DNA of 49,160 nt. Origin: CAZYHS01 sp964647545 (GTDB taxonomy: Bacteria > UBA10199 > GCA-002796325 > 1-14-0-20-49-13). The DNA is taken from contig CAZYHS010000015.1 in the NCBI GenBank assembly GCA_964647545.1, positions 1-49,160 of the forward strand. Reading direction: 5' to 3'. A program made the position numbers and the translations under genes. Below, piece by piece: positions 25,054 to 33,704 of the stretch (positions within the stretch are counted from its first letter, which is position 1; each line of letters begins with the position of its first letter). The notes beneath the pieces are model-generated. The model did not search any database and was not told the DNA's origin. It was given only the letters and a program-made list of their open reading frames with translations.

Positions 25054-25863
25054 ATGGACTATCTGAATTATTACGGACTTACACAGGAGCCTTTTTCGGT
25101 CATGCCTGTTACGAAGTTTTACTATCACAGTGAACAGCACGATCGTGCGCTCGAAAAGCTTCAGTATGCGGTTCATACGATGAAGGGATTGGCGGTTTTG
25201 GTCGGCGATCTCGGTACGGGGAAAACAACGCTGGCCCGTCGTTTGCTCGACAGCCTTCATGATGACGAGTATGAAGCCAGCTTGCTTGTGATAGTCCATT
25301 CCGACGTCGATGCAAAGTGGCTGCTAAAAAGAATAGCCGTGCAGCTTGGCGTTGAAAATCCCGACGAGTCGAAGGTCGATATTCTTACGCAGCTTTACGA
25401 AAGGCTTGTTGCGATCGCGGAATCGGGCAAAAAGGCCGTTGTGCTGATAGACGAAGCGCAAATGCTCAAGACAGCCCAGCTGATGGAAGAATTTCGCGGA
25501 CTGCTCAATCTCGAACTAAACGATCAAAAGTTGCTTTCGTTTGTTTTCTTCGGGCTCCCCGAACTTGAATTTTGTTTGAGAAACGATCCTCCGCTTGCGC
25601 AGAGAGTGGCTGTAAAACACAGGCTTTTTCCGTTCACGCCCGACACAACGGCGGCCTACATTCATCATAGGATCGCGCTGGCCGGAGTCGATACGAGGCT
25701 TCTAACCGACAATGCCTGCGAAATGGTACACGACAAGTCGAACGGCATACCGCGCCTCATTAACGTCATTTGCGACAACGCTTTGTTTGAAGGTTATATC
25801 AGACGTGTTTCGGTGATAGACGACGATATTATTTCTACGGTGGCCGACGACCTCGGGTTGTAA
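25054..25863 (+). CDS. ExeA/GspA-like AAA ATPase
   Basis: 269 residues. It begins MDYLNYYGLTQEPFSVMP, the typical opening of ExeA-type ATPases, followed by Walker A (VGDLGTGKTTLARRLL), Walker B (AVVLIDEAQML), sensor FVFFGLPELE, and a C-terminal winged region (IPRLINVICDNALFEGY). Full ExeA proteins carry a transmembrane segment and periplasmic peptidoglycan-binding domain that help place the type II secretin; both are missing here, so it is the cytoplasmic ATPase only. Relatives also occur beside pilus, polysaccharide-export and transposition genes. It is 6 bases after the TPR gene. Confidence 0.85.
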   Translation: MDYLNYYGLTQEPFSVMPVTKFYYHSEQHDRALEKLQYAVHTMKGLAVLVGDLGTGKTTLARRLLDSLHDDEYEASLLVIVHSDVDAKWLLKRIAVQLGVENPDESKVDILTQLYERLVAIAESGKKAVVLIDEAQMLKTAQLMEEFRGLLNLELNDQKLLSFVFFGLPELEFCLRNDPPLAQRVAVKHRLFPFTPDTTAAYIHHRIALAGVDTRLLTDNACEMVHDKSNGIPRLINVICDNALFEGYIRRVSVIDDDIISTVADDLGL

Positions 25864-25876
25864 GTGCTTAAAAAAA

Positions 25877-26980
25877 CTAGGGGACGTTGGTTACCGCTGC
25901 CTCTTCCTCCGAGCGGTTTCTTATGAAGATAAAAGACGGGTCTCCGTTTTCCAGTACGCCGACAGCGGGATGAATTAGAACCTGAACCGGCGCAAATGCG
26001 GGGAAGTTTTCGTCGCTTACGCCGCAACCCTCCGGAAGATATGTGAAGGCATTGTTGAGAGCCGTTTTCAGACACAACGCTTCGGCTGTTGTAGGAGTTT
26101 TGAAAGCAAATGCGCCGTTTGTCGGGTCTATGAATTCATTTGAGAAAATGCCGGCCGCCGTCACCACCGCCTGATCGTAGGCAATTAATTCATCGATGTT
26201 AAGAAGGTCGAAACGGTTGTCGGTCACAAGATAGGTCGCGAAGCTGCTGTTTGTCGGATCGACCGGAGAAAATTGGTAATAGCCATCCAGCTCGGCTTCG
26301 ATAACCGCGTCCCAATAAGACTCCGGCGGATTTTCGTTCCACTTTGTTTCGTCCACCCAAAATAGATCGAAGTCGCTGCTTGCCGCCGTGAGATCGACCC
26401 TGTTTCTAATTACCGATGCAATTGCGTTCGCGGTCGGGCTAACGCTGTTGTCTGCCACAAATCCGTTTTCGATCTGGGCTTCGGCCGCCATTTCTCCGCG
26501 GGCTTCTCCGATGAGAATTTGTATCAATTTTTGCGGGGGGACAATCACTTTGAACACTTCCGGCTGCGTCTTGCCATCGATAGTATAACTTACGTAAGTT
26601 CCACCGACCTTTTTAGGGATTATCAGTGCACCGCTTTGTGAAGCAAAGTCTGACGCGTCGTTTCGGTATGTAAGTTCTATGTTGTCGTTGTTCGCTTTAA
26701 AATCGAGGGTGGATGAACCGAAATCCCTCTTTTCCTCGTTCTCAAAAATCACGATCTCGTCGCGTCCGTAGGCCACTCCGCCAATCGCTACGGCATAAGT
26801 GCTTGCAGGTTCGATCGCCCGCTTGTCTTCGGCCGGTCGTCCGGTTTCTGTCCCGTTGTTGTCGGAATCGCCAAGATGGTTCCAAAAATCGATATAATCG
26901 AGCATCTGCCCGCATCCGGTCGACATAATAAGAATCGTTACGGCGGCAAAGAGGCGTCCGGCTTTATAAACTTGACCCAT
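25877..26980 (-). CDS. Lipoprotein with SleB-like cell-wall hydrolase domain
   Basis: 367 residues from ATG 26980; the longer start at 27016 abuts hisS and adds nothing. A signal peptide ends at IMSTGC (lipobox, Cys 23). Around residues 153-240 it matches the SleB/CwlJ hydrolase fold: ILIGEARGEMAAEA with the expected catalytic Glu in GEARGE, then ANAIASVIRNRVD, and YYQFSPVDP, where family members have a conserved QFS. Family enzymes are lytic transglycosylases or amidases of peptidoglycan. An N-terminal beta-rich region of ~120 residues and an extended middle are unlike spore SleB. Domain assignment by eye; activity is inferred. Confidence 0.65.
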   Translation of the reverse strand: MGQVYKAGRLFAAVTILIMSTGCGQMLDYIDFWNHLGDSDNNGTETGRPAEDKRAIEPASTYAVAIGGVAYGRDEIVIFENEEKRDFGSSTLDFKANNDNIELTYRNDASDFASQSGALIIPKKVGGTYVSYTIDGKTQPEVFKVIVPPQKLIQILIGEARGEMAAEAQIENGFVADNSVSPTANAIASVIRNRVDLTAASSDFDLFWVDETKWNENPPESYWDAVIEAELDGYYQFSPVDPTNSSFATYLVTDNRFDLLNIDELIAYDQAVVTAAGIFSNEFIDPTNGAFAFKTPTTAEALCLKTALNNAFTYLPEGCGVSDENFPAFAPVQVLIHPAVGVLENGDPSFIFIRNRSEEEAAVTNVP

Positions 26981-27016
26981 AACCGCTTTATGACATAAAA
27001 AACCGCACCAAGCCAT

Positions 27017-28270
27017 ATGAAATACACATCAATTAAGGGAATGTCCGACATTTTGCCCAAAGATATCGACCTCTGGAGGCTCGTTGAAGAGAGCGCCAGA
27101 AGGGTCTTTTCTCTCTTTGGCTATTCCGAAATAAGGACGCCGGTCCTTGAAAAGACAGAGCTTTTTGTCCGTGGCATCGGTAAGGAGACCTCCGTTGTCT
27201 CAAAAGAGATGTACTCTTTTACCGACGCCGGCTCCGAAAACCTCTCGCTTAGGCCGGAGGGGACTGCTTCTGTCATTCGCGCTCACATCGAAAGCGGGGC
27301 TTATCAAAACGAAGCGGTTTCAAAATATGTTTACATCGGGCCGATGTTTAGGCGCGAAAGACCGCAAAAGGGTCGTTATCGGCAGTTTCATCAGATCGGA
27401 GTCGAGGCCATCGGAGTCGGAGCACCGTCGATCGACGCCGAGCAAATTTCGATGCTCGATCTTTTTTTCAAAGAATTACAGCTTGCCGACTATCAAATCG
27501 AAATAAATTCGCTCGGCTGTAAAGAATGCCGGCCGGCTTACAACAAAACATTCGCCGATTTTTTAAAGGAAAAACAGGTTCATCTTTGCGCAGATTGCCA
27601 GCGGCGAATTGTCACAAATCCGCTGCGCGCGTTTGACTGCAAAAATCCTGTGTGCATCGAGGCAATGAAAGATGCGCCGCTCATCGGCGCGTTCCTCTGC
27701 AAAGACTGCAACGAGCACTTTATTTCAGTTCAGGAATTTTTAAATCTTTTCGGCACGAAATTTATCGTGAACCACAGAATTGTTCGCGGTCTCGATTATT
27801 ACATGCGAACCGCATTTGAATTTACGACAACAAGGCTCGGCGCTCAAAACGCCATAGCCGCCGGCGGAAGATATGACGGGCTGGTTCATGCTCTTGGCGG
27901 ACCGAACCAGCCGGGTGTCGGGTTTGCAATCGGCTTCGAGCGGGTGCTGCTAATGCTTGAAGAACTTGGGCTTGTCAAAAAGACCGTTCCCGAAGTTGTC
28001 TTTTTCGCAATGCTGGGTAGCGAAGCTAGAAGAGCAACGCTGCCGATCGTCGGGCTGCTTCGCCGTGACGGCGTAAGGGCCGAGTACGATTACGAAGATC
28101 ATTCGCTTAAATCGCAGATGCGTCAGGCCGATAAACTTGGCGCTCATTCAGTCGTCATCGTAGGCGAAGAAGAACTGAAAAAAGGTGTGGCGGTCGTTAG
28201 AAACATGCACACAAAAGATCAGAAAGAAATTAAACTCGACGAACTGGTTAGTCTGTTTGTCAGAGGATAG
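27017..28270 (+). CDS. hisS: Histidyl-tRNA synthetase
   Basis: 417 residues, class II synthetase. Motif 1 region is GYSEIRTPVLEKTELF; motif 2 is YIGPMFRRERPQKGRYRQFHQ; the histidine-specific loop is VRGLDYYMRTAFEF; motif 3 lies in GVGFAIGFERVL. A cysteine-rich insertion (CKECRPAY, CADCQRR, CKDCNEHF) could hold zinc. The C-terminal anticodon domain follows (LRRDGVRAEYDYEDHSLKSQ). aspS follows 13 bases later, a common bacterial pairing. Confidence 0.97.
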   Translation: MKYTSIKGMSDILPKDIDLWRLVEESARRVFSLFGYSEIRTPVLEKTELFVRGIGKETSVVSKEMYSFTDAGSENLSLRPEGTASVIRAHIESGAYQNEAVSKYVYIGPMFRRERPQKGRYRQFHQIGVEAIGVGAPSIDAEQISMLDLFFKELQLADYQIEINSLGCKECRPAYNKTFADFLKEKQVHLCADCQRRIVTNPLRAFDCKNPVCIEAMKDAPLIGAFLCKDCNEHFISVQEFLNLFGTKFIVNHRIVRGLDYYMRTAFEFTTTRLGAQNAIAAGGRYDGLVHALGGPNQPGVGFAIGFERVLLMLEELGLVKKTVPEVVFFAMLGSEARRATLPIVGLLRRDGVRAEYDYEDHSLKSQMRQADKLGAHSVVIVGEEELKKGVAVVRNMHTKDQKEIKLDELVSLFVRG

Positions 28271-28283
28271 GAGATAGTCGAAA

Positions 28284-30020
28284 ATGTTAAAGAGAACTCA
28301 CACTTGCGGCGCTCTTCGTGCGCAAGACGCAGGGAAAGAAATAATTTTGAACGGCTGGGTGGCGAGCGCGCGTGACCACGGCGGGCTTGTTTTTATCAAC
28401 GTTCGCGATCGTTACGGCGTTACCCAGACGGTGTTCGATCCTGAAGCTGCGCCAAAACTGATTGCCGACGCAAAGGCGCTGCATGGCGAAGATGTCGTTG
28501 CAATTAAAGGGATAGTTCGTGAAAGACCGGCGTCGCAGACGAACAAAAACATGCCGACCGGCGATATCGAGGTCCTTGCCAGCGAGCTTGTTTTGTTAAA
28601 TCGCGCTAAGACGCCGCCGTTTGAAATCGAAGACGACACTAACGCCGCCGAAGAGCTGCGTTTAAAATATCGTTATCTCGATTTGCGCAGGCCGGCTCTG
28701 CAGAAAATTTTGCTGTTGCGCCATAAGGCCGCTCAACTGACGAGGCAATATCTCTCCGGCGAAAATTTTGTCGAAATCGAAACGCCGATTCTTACAAAGA
28801 GCACACCGGAAGGTGCCCGCGATTATCTCGTTCCGTCGAGAGTTTCAAAGGGGCACTTTTACGCACTGCCGCAGTCGCCCCAGCTTTTCAAACAGCTTTT
28901 GATGATGTCGGGATTTGACCGCTATTTTCAGATAGTGAAATGTTTTCGCGACGAAGACCTAAGAGCCGACCGCCAGCCCGAATTTACTCAGATCGACATC
29001 GAGGCGAGCTTTATCGACTGTGAGGATATTTACAAAACGATGGAAGGGCTTGTCACTCTCCTTTGGAAAGAGCTTCGAGGCGTCGATTTAAAGCTTCCGT
29101 TCGACCGGATGTCATACGCCGAATCGATCGCCCGCTTCGGTAACGACCGCCCGGATAGAAGAATTCCGTGGGAGCTTGTCACCGTCACCGATATTTTCAA
29201 GAACTCCGCGTTCAAAGCTTTCGCGTCGGTTGTCGAGTCGGGCGGCGTCGTGAAAGCGATGAAAATGACCGGAATGGCCGAAAAGTTTTCGAGGAAGGAG
29301 CTCGACTTGGCCGTCGAATTTGTGAAACCCTACGGAGCAAAGGGAGTTGCTTCTCTCAAGGGAATTGAGAAGTTTTTGACGGCCGGCGAAATTCCCGCGT
29401 TAACCGAAAAACTTGGAATTACAGAAGGCGATGTTGTGTTGCTTGTTGCAGACAAATTCAAAGTCGCTCACGATTCTCTCGGTGCGTTGCGGGTCGAACT
29501 CGGGAAAAAATTCAAAACGTTCGATTCAAGCGCCATCGACGTTCTGTGGGTCACCGATTTCCCTCTCATGGAGCACGACGAAAAGGAGGACCGTTACGTA
29601 AGCCTCCATCATCCGTTCACTTCCCCCAATCCGGAAGATTTTGGTCTTCTTGAAAGTGAACCGGCAAAAGCCAGAGCTTTGGCCTATGATTGTGTCGTAA
29701 ACGGGAGCGAGATCGGCGGCGGCTCGATAAGAATTCACAGTCGCGAGGTGCAGCAGAAAATCTTCGATCTGTTAAAAATTTCACGCGAAGAGGCGAAAAA
29801 GCGTTTTGGATTTTTACTCGATGCGCTCGAATACGGAGCGCCACCGCACGGCGGATTGGCTTTCGGCCTCGATAGAGTCGTCATGTTGCTTGCCGGCACC
29901 GAATCGATTCGCGACGTGATTGCCTTTCCGAAAACAACAAGCGCGTCATGTCTAATGACCGACGCGCCAAGTGACGTTGATCCTGTGCAGCTCAAAGAGC
30001 TGGGGATAAAACTGGCGTGA
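28284..30020 (+). CDS. aspS: Aspartyl-tRNA synthetase, probably non-discriminating
   Basis: 578 residues, bacterial type with an inserted GAD domain in the middle. AGGAG precedes the ATG. Blocks include the OB-fold anticodon domain, TPEGARDYLVPSRVSKGHFY, the motif 2 region KCFRDEDLRADRQPEFTQID, and motif 3 GGLAFGLDRVVMLL. The anticodon-domain loop reads ARDHGG with His at about residue 32, and RERPAS without Lys in the second specificity position. This pattern is known from AspRS that also charge tRNA-Asn for later amidation by GatCAB. The enzyme call is firm; relaxed specificity is an inference. Confidence 0.97.
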   Translation: MLKRTHTCGALRAQDAGKEIILNGWVASARDHGGLVFINVRDRYGVTQTVFDPEAAPKLIADAKALHGEDVVAIKGIVRERPASQTNKNMPTGDIEVLASELVLLNRAKTPPFEIEDDTNAAEELRLKYRYLDLRRPALQKILLLRHKAAQLTRQYLSGENFVEIETPILTKSTPEGARDYLVPSRVSKGHFYALPQSPQLFKQLLMMSGFDRYFQIVKCFRDEDLRADRQPEFTQIDIEASFIDCEDIYKTMEGLVTLLWKELRGVDLKLPFDRMSYAESIARFGNDRPDRRIPWELVTVTDIFKNSAFKAFASVVESGGVVKAMKMTGMAEKFSRKELDLAVEFVKPYGAKGVASLKGIEKFLTAGEIPALTEKLGITEGDVVLLVADKFKVAHDSLGALRVELGKKFKTFDSSAIDVLWVTDFPLMEHDEKEDRYVSLHHPFTSPNPEDFGLLESEPAKARALAYDCVVNGSEIGGGSIRIHSREVQQKIFDLLKISREEAKKRFGFLLDALEYGAPPHGGLAFGLDRVVMLLAGTESIRDVIAFPKTTSASCLMTDAPSDVDPVQLKELGIKLA

Positions 30021-30026
30021 TCTCTG

Positions 30027-30509
30027 CTACGGTTTTTCCAGCGCCTTCAAGATGTCGCGCTGGACGATCTTATAAGTTTTGTTGGCCAGTTTTTCCGATT
30101 TTTCATAACCCTTTATAATTTTCGGGCCCGCGCTTCCGGCTAAATTGATCTTTTCGGCCGCATGGGCTCCGTCTCTTTTTGAATTTTTTATTATGACGCG
30201 CGCACCGCGGCCGTCCTTATCAAAAAGGCGGACGGTTATATCCCTCATAATAACCGTCCCCTTTAAGTTGTTTTTAATCTCATTTTTAGTTGGCATTGCC
30301 TCCACCTTTTTATTGTTCACAAAAAGATGGTGGATGTGGCCGTTTATCTCGACCGAGCGCGTTTTCAAATGCGGATTTTTTTCGAAGACTTTCACCTGAT
30401 AGTCGCCAAAACTTCCGTGGACATTAAAGATGGCGATTTCGCAAGGTCTCAATTTTTTCAAGACCTTGTCTTTCTGAAGTAAATTTTTCAAAAAATTTTG
30501 GCGTTTCAT
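30027..30509 (-). CDS. Hypothetical basic protein
   Basis: 160 residues from the ATG at 30509, which has GGAG 8 bases upstream; the track to 30554 has no such signal. The protein is Lys/Arg/His-rich throughout (LLQKDKVLKKLRP, KNSKRDGAHAAEKIN), with no signal peptide or membrane segment and no catalytic motif I recognise. A middle section alternates hydrophobic and charged residues (YQVKVFEKNPHLKTRSVEI), suggesting a small beta domain. It is convergent with aspS. Nucleic-acid binding is a guess from composition only. Confidence 0.65.
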   Translation of the reverse strand: MKRQNFLKNLLQKDKVLKKLRPCEIAIFNVHGSFGDYQVKVFEKNPHLKTRSVEINGHIHHLFVNNKKVEAMPTKNEIKNNLKGTVIMRDITVRLFDKDGRGARVIIKNSKRDGAHAAEKINLAGSAGPKIIKGYEKSEKLANKTYKIVQRDILKALEKP

Positions 30510-30709
30510 AAGTGCCGCTCCTTTTGATTGAGCAAACACCGTTCTTATTTGCAATCAGCATGCCAATTTTTTAATGGGCGCATACGGGCAATACCCTGAA
30601 AAACAAGGTAAAATTGTCGATTGTGAGAGGCTGTCAGATAATGGAGGGTAAATAGCGCCAAAATAGGCGAGCTTGGCGTCAACAAAATGCCGCTGCTTGA
30701 TGAAATGTC

Positions 30710-31063
30710 TTAGAATTTTTTGGTGCGGCCCCAGCGGCGGGTAAAGCGCCCGCTCCTTGCGTCGGGGCTTTGGTTGGTCGTTCTGCAGTCGTCGAGAATT
30801 TTATATTCGTCTGCGCACTTCATGCAAAGCCAGCGCACTTCGACAAATTTATTGTTATGGAGATAATATTCAACGTCAGGTGTGTAGCTGTGGCAATATT
30901 CGCAATCGTTGCGGATTTGGTGCTCATGGAATTTTTTGGCCTCTTTTTGAGGTGAGACGCTTTTTTTTGCGTGCTCTTGCGGGCCGGTCGCCGCACGGGT
31001 TTTGGGTGCCGGAGCGCTCTGCTTAATGCCCGCCTTTAAAAGTGCCTGTTTAAGCTGATCCAT
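30710..31063 (-). CDS. Hypothetical zinc-ribbon protein
   Basis: 117 residues. A disordered basic N-terminal part (about 1-45, Ala/Pro/Lys-rich) leads to a probable zinc site made of CEYCH and, about 25 residues later, CMKC. A short basic tail ends RRWGRTKKF. The start MDQLKQALLKAGI slightly resembles small DUF2058-like proteins, but the cysteines do not belong to that family. It is a single gene between two other-strand or spaced units. Zinc binding is inferred from the two CxxC pairs. Confidence 0.6.
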   Translation of the reverse strand: MDQLKQALLKAGIKQSAPAPKTRAATGPQEHAKKSVSPQKEAKKFHEHQIRNDCEYCHSYTPDVEYYLHNNKFVEVRWLCMKCADEYKILDDCRTTNQSPDARSGRFTRRWGRTKKF

Positions 31064-31193
31064 AACTGGCGCGTTTTCTAGGCCAAACGGCGGCTAATGT
31101 CAAGCGGCACCGGATTCGCAAAGTTTTTATCAAACGCCCGCTTGAATTTTAGGAGTATTTTGTTAGAAGGGTAAATAACACAGAGAAAAAACT

Positions 31194-33704
31194 ATGAGAC
31201 GACAAGCATCTGCAGAAGGTTTTGATTCGTTATCCGAACTGGCTCTTGATTTGCGCTGGTCTTGGAACCACAGGGTTGACGGGGTCTGGAGAGAACTGGA
31301 TCCGGACTTGTGGAATTTGACCCATAATCCACGGGTCGTTTTGCAAACCACTTCGCGCGACAAGCTCAACAGCGTTCTTTCCGATCCGGCCTTTAAAGAA
31401 AAGGTCGATGCGCTTATTAAAAGAAAGAACGATCATAATTCGGCCCCGTCTTGGTTTCAGAAAAAACATTCGTCGTCGCCGCTTGGCCTTGTCGCCTATT
31501 TCAGTATGGAATTTATGCTCGACGAATCGCTCCCGATCTATTCGGGCGGTCTGGGCAACGTCGCCGGCGACCAGTTAAAGGCCGCAAGCGATATCGGGGT
31601 GCCTGTAGTTGGCATAGGACTTTTATATCAGCAGGGTTACTTTAGGCAGACCATCGATAAGGAGGGCTGGCAGCACGCCCTTTATCCATACAACGATCCC
31701 GGACAACTTCCGGTCGTCCCGTTGCGAAAAGAAAACGGAGAATGGCTCAGAATAGAAATTCCGCTCCCCGGATATTCTGTGTGGCTGCGCACTTGGGAGG
31801 TGACGGTCGGGCGTAGCAAGCTCTATCTGCTCGACACGAACGATGCGGCCAATTTTCCGGCACATCGCGGTATCACAAGCGAACTCTATGGTGGCGGTCA
31901 CGAGTTAAGACTGCAGCAGGAAATGTTGCTAGGCATCGGCGGCTGGCGGCTGCTTGAAACTCTGGGGTTGAAACCTCAAGTGTGCCATCTAAACGAAGGC
32001 CACGCGGCGTTGGCGGTTTTGGAAAGATGCGCAAGCTTCATGCGCGATAACGGATGTACGTTCCACGAGGCGCTGGCGGTCACTCGGGCCGGGAACTTAT
32101 TTACAACTCACACGGCGGTTGCGGCGGGCTTTGATCTGTTTTCGCCCGACCTCGTCGAACATTATCTGTCGGACTACGCACGCAGCAGGCTTGGCATTTC
32201 AATTCAAGAGCTTTTGGCTTTAGGCAGATTGAATTCGCACGATCATAGTGAAAAATTCAATATGTCCAATCTTGCGATTCGAGGGAGCGGAGCGGTAAAC
32301 GCGGTCAGCAGTTTGCACGGCAAGGTCAGTCGAAAGATTTTTATGCCGCTGTTTCCCCGTTGGCCGCAGGACGAAGTCCCCGTGTCGCACGTTACAAACG
32401 GCGTTCACATGCCAAGCTGGGAGGCCGACAGCACTCACGAAATGTGGGTGAAATCGTGCGGCAATGAACGATGGAGCAATCCCGACGCTCACATTGAAGA
32501 ATGCATTCGGAAAATTCCCGACGAGGAGCTCTGGAAAGTAAGAACTACTTCAAGGAACAAATTGATAGCTTACGCCAGAGAGGTTCTCCCAAGACAGCTC
32601 GCCATAAGAGGAGCGGGCCCAGAGGCTATCGAACAGGCGAAAAATATTTTTGATGCCGACACGTTAACGCTCGGCTTTGCGAGAAGATTTGCAACTTACA
32701 AACGCCCGAACCTGCTGTTGCACGATCCGGCGCGTCTTTTGAGAATTTTAACTAATCCACAAAGACCGGTGCAGCTTGTTATTGCCGGAAAGGCTCATCC
32801 GGCCGACAAGCCCGGTCAGGCTCTGATCAAACAATGGTCGGATTTCTTGAAAGATCCGCAGGCAAGACGTCACGTTATTTTCATAAGCGACTACGACATG
32901 CACGTCACCGAGCAGCTGGTCGGCGGCGTCGATGTGTGGGTTAATACTCCGCGCAGGCCTTGGGAGGCCAGCGGCACAAGCGGCATGAAAGTGCTGGCGA
33001 ACGGATGTCTGAATTTGTCCGAGCTCGACGGCTGGTGGGCCGAGGCCTATTCTCCCGATGTCGGCTGGTCGATCGGCGACGGTCTTGAACATGGGGACGA
33101 CCCGTCGGTTGACGCAAAAGAGGCCGAAGAGCTCTACGACAAGCTCGAGCATCAGATCATTCCCGAATTTTACACCCGCGATGAAAATGGAATACCGAGA
33201 GCGTGGGTTAAAAAGATGCGTGAAAGTATGGCAAGCTTAACGCCACATTTTTCTGCCGGAAGGACCGTTAGCGAATATGCCGAGAAGCATTACATTCCGG
33301 CGGCAAAGGCCTATCTTGCCCGCGCCGAGAACGGAGGGGCTCTCGGGAAGGATATCGTCGCGCGTCGTGAAGAGCTCGACAGAAAATGGGACCGTCTCCA
33401 TTTTGGCGAAACTCTGGTCGATACCAAAAACAACGAGCATTCTATAGAGGTGCAGGTCTATCTTGACGATGTCGGCCCTAAGCTGGTCAAGGTCGAGCTG
33501 GTCGCAGACGGCGGACACGAATTTGGAATTATCGTGTGCGAAATGAAACCGGTGAGACCTCTCACAGGCTCGGCCGGCGGGTACGTTTATAAGTGCGTTG
33601 TTCCGGCTTCAAGGCCTGCTTCCGATTTTACTGCCAGAATCGTTCCGAATTATTGCGGGATAAAAGCTCCGTTGGAAGATTCGCGGGTCCTCTGGCAGCG
33701 ATAG
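31194..33704 (+). CDS. glgP: Alpha-glucan (glycogen/maltodextrin) phosphorylase
   Basis: 836 residues, the compact GT35 form seen in Thermotoga and many deltaproteobacteria rather than the E. coli type. It releases glucose-1-phosphate from alpha-1,4-glucans. Hallmarks are LALDLRWSWNH near the start, VAYFSMEFMLDESLPIYSGG, GNVAGDQLKAASDIG, HLNEGHAALA, the pyrophosphate/PLP region FARRFATYKRPNLLL, and the PLP-lysine motif GTSGMKVLANGCLNLS. Its stop abuts the convergent hydrolase gene. Together with the PPi-type phosphofructokinase in this window it points to storage-glucan use through glycolysis. Confidence 0.95.
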   Translation: MRRQASAEGFDSLSELALDLRWSWNHRVDGVWRELDPDLWNLTHNPRVVLQTTSRDKLNSVLSDPAFKEKVDALIKRKNDHNSAPSWFQKKHSSSPLGLVAYFSMEFMLDESLPIYSGGLGNVAGDQLKAASDIGVPVVGIGLLYQQGYFRQTIDKEGWQHALYPYNDPGQLPVVPLRKENGEWLRIEIPLPGYSVWLRTWEVTVGRSKLYLLDTNDAANFPAHRGITSELYGGGHELRLQQEMLLGIGGWRLLETLGLKPQVCHLNEGHAALAVLERCASFMRDNGCTFHEALAVTRAGNLFTTHTAVAAGFDLFSPDLVEHYLSDYARSRLGISIQELLALGRLNSHDHSEKFNMSNLAIRGSGAVNAVSSLHGKVSRKIFMPLFPRWPQDEVPVSHVTNGVHMPSWEADSTHEMWVKSCGNERWSNPDAHIEECIRKIPDEELWKVRTTSRNKLIAYAREVLPRQLAIRGAGPEAIEQAKNIFDADTLTLGFARRFATYKRPNLLLHDPARLLRILTNPQRPVQLVIAGKAHPADKPGQALIKQWSDFLKDPQARRHVIFISDYDMHVTEQLVGGVDVWVNTPRRPWEASGTSGMKVLANGCLNLSELDGWWAEAYSPDVGWSIGDGLEHGDDPSVDAKEAEELYDKLEHQIIPEFYTRDENGIPRAWVKKMRESMASLTPHFSAGRTVSEYAEKHYIPAAKAYLARAENGGALGKDIVARREELDRKWDRLHFGETLVDTKNNEHSIEVQVYLDDVGPKLVKVELVADGGHEFGIIVCEMKPVRPLTGSAGGYVYKCVVPASRPASDFTARIVPNYCGIKAPLEDSRVLWQR

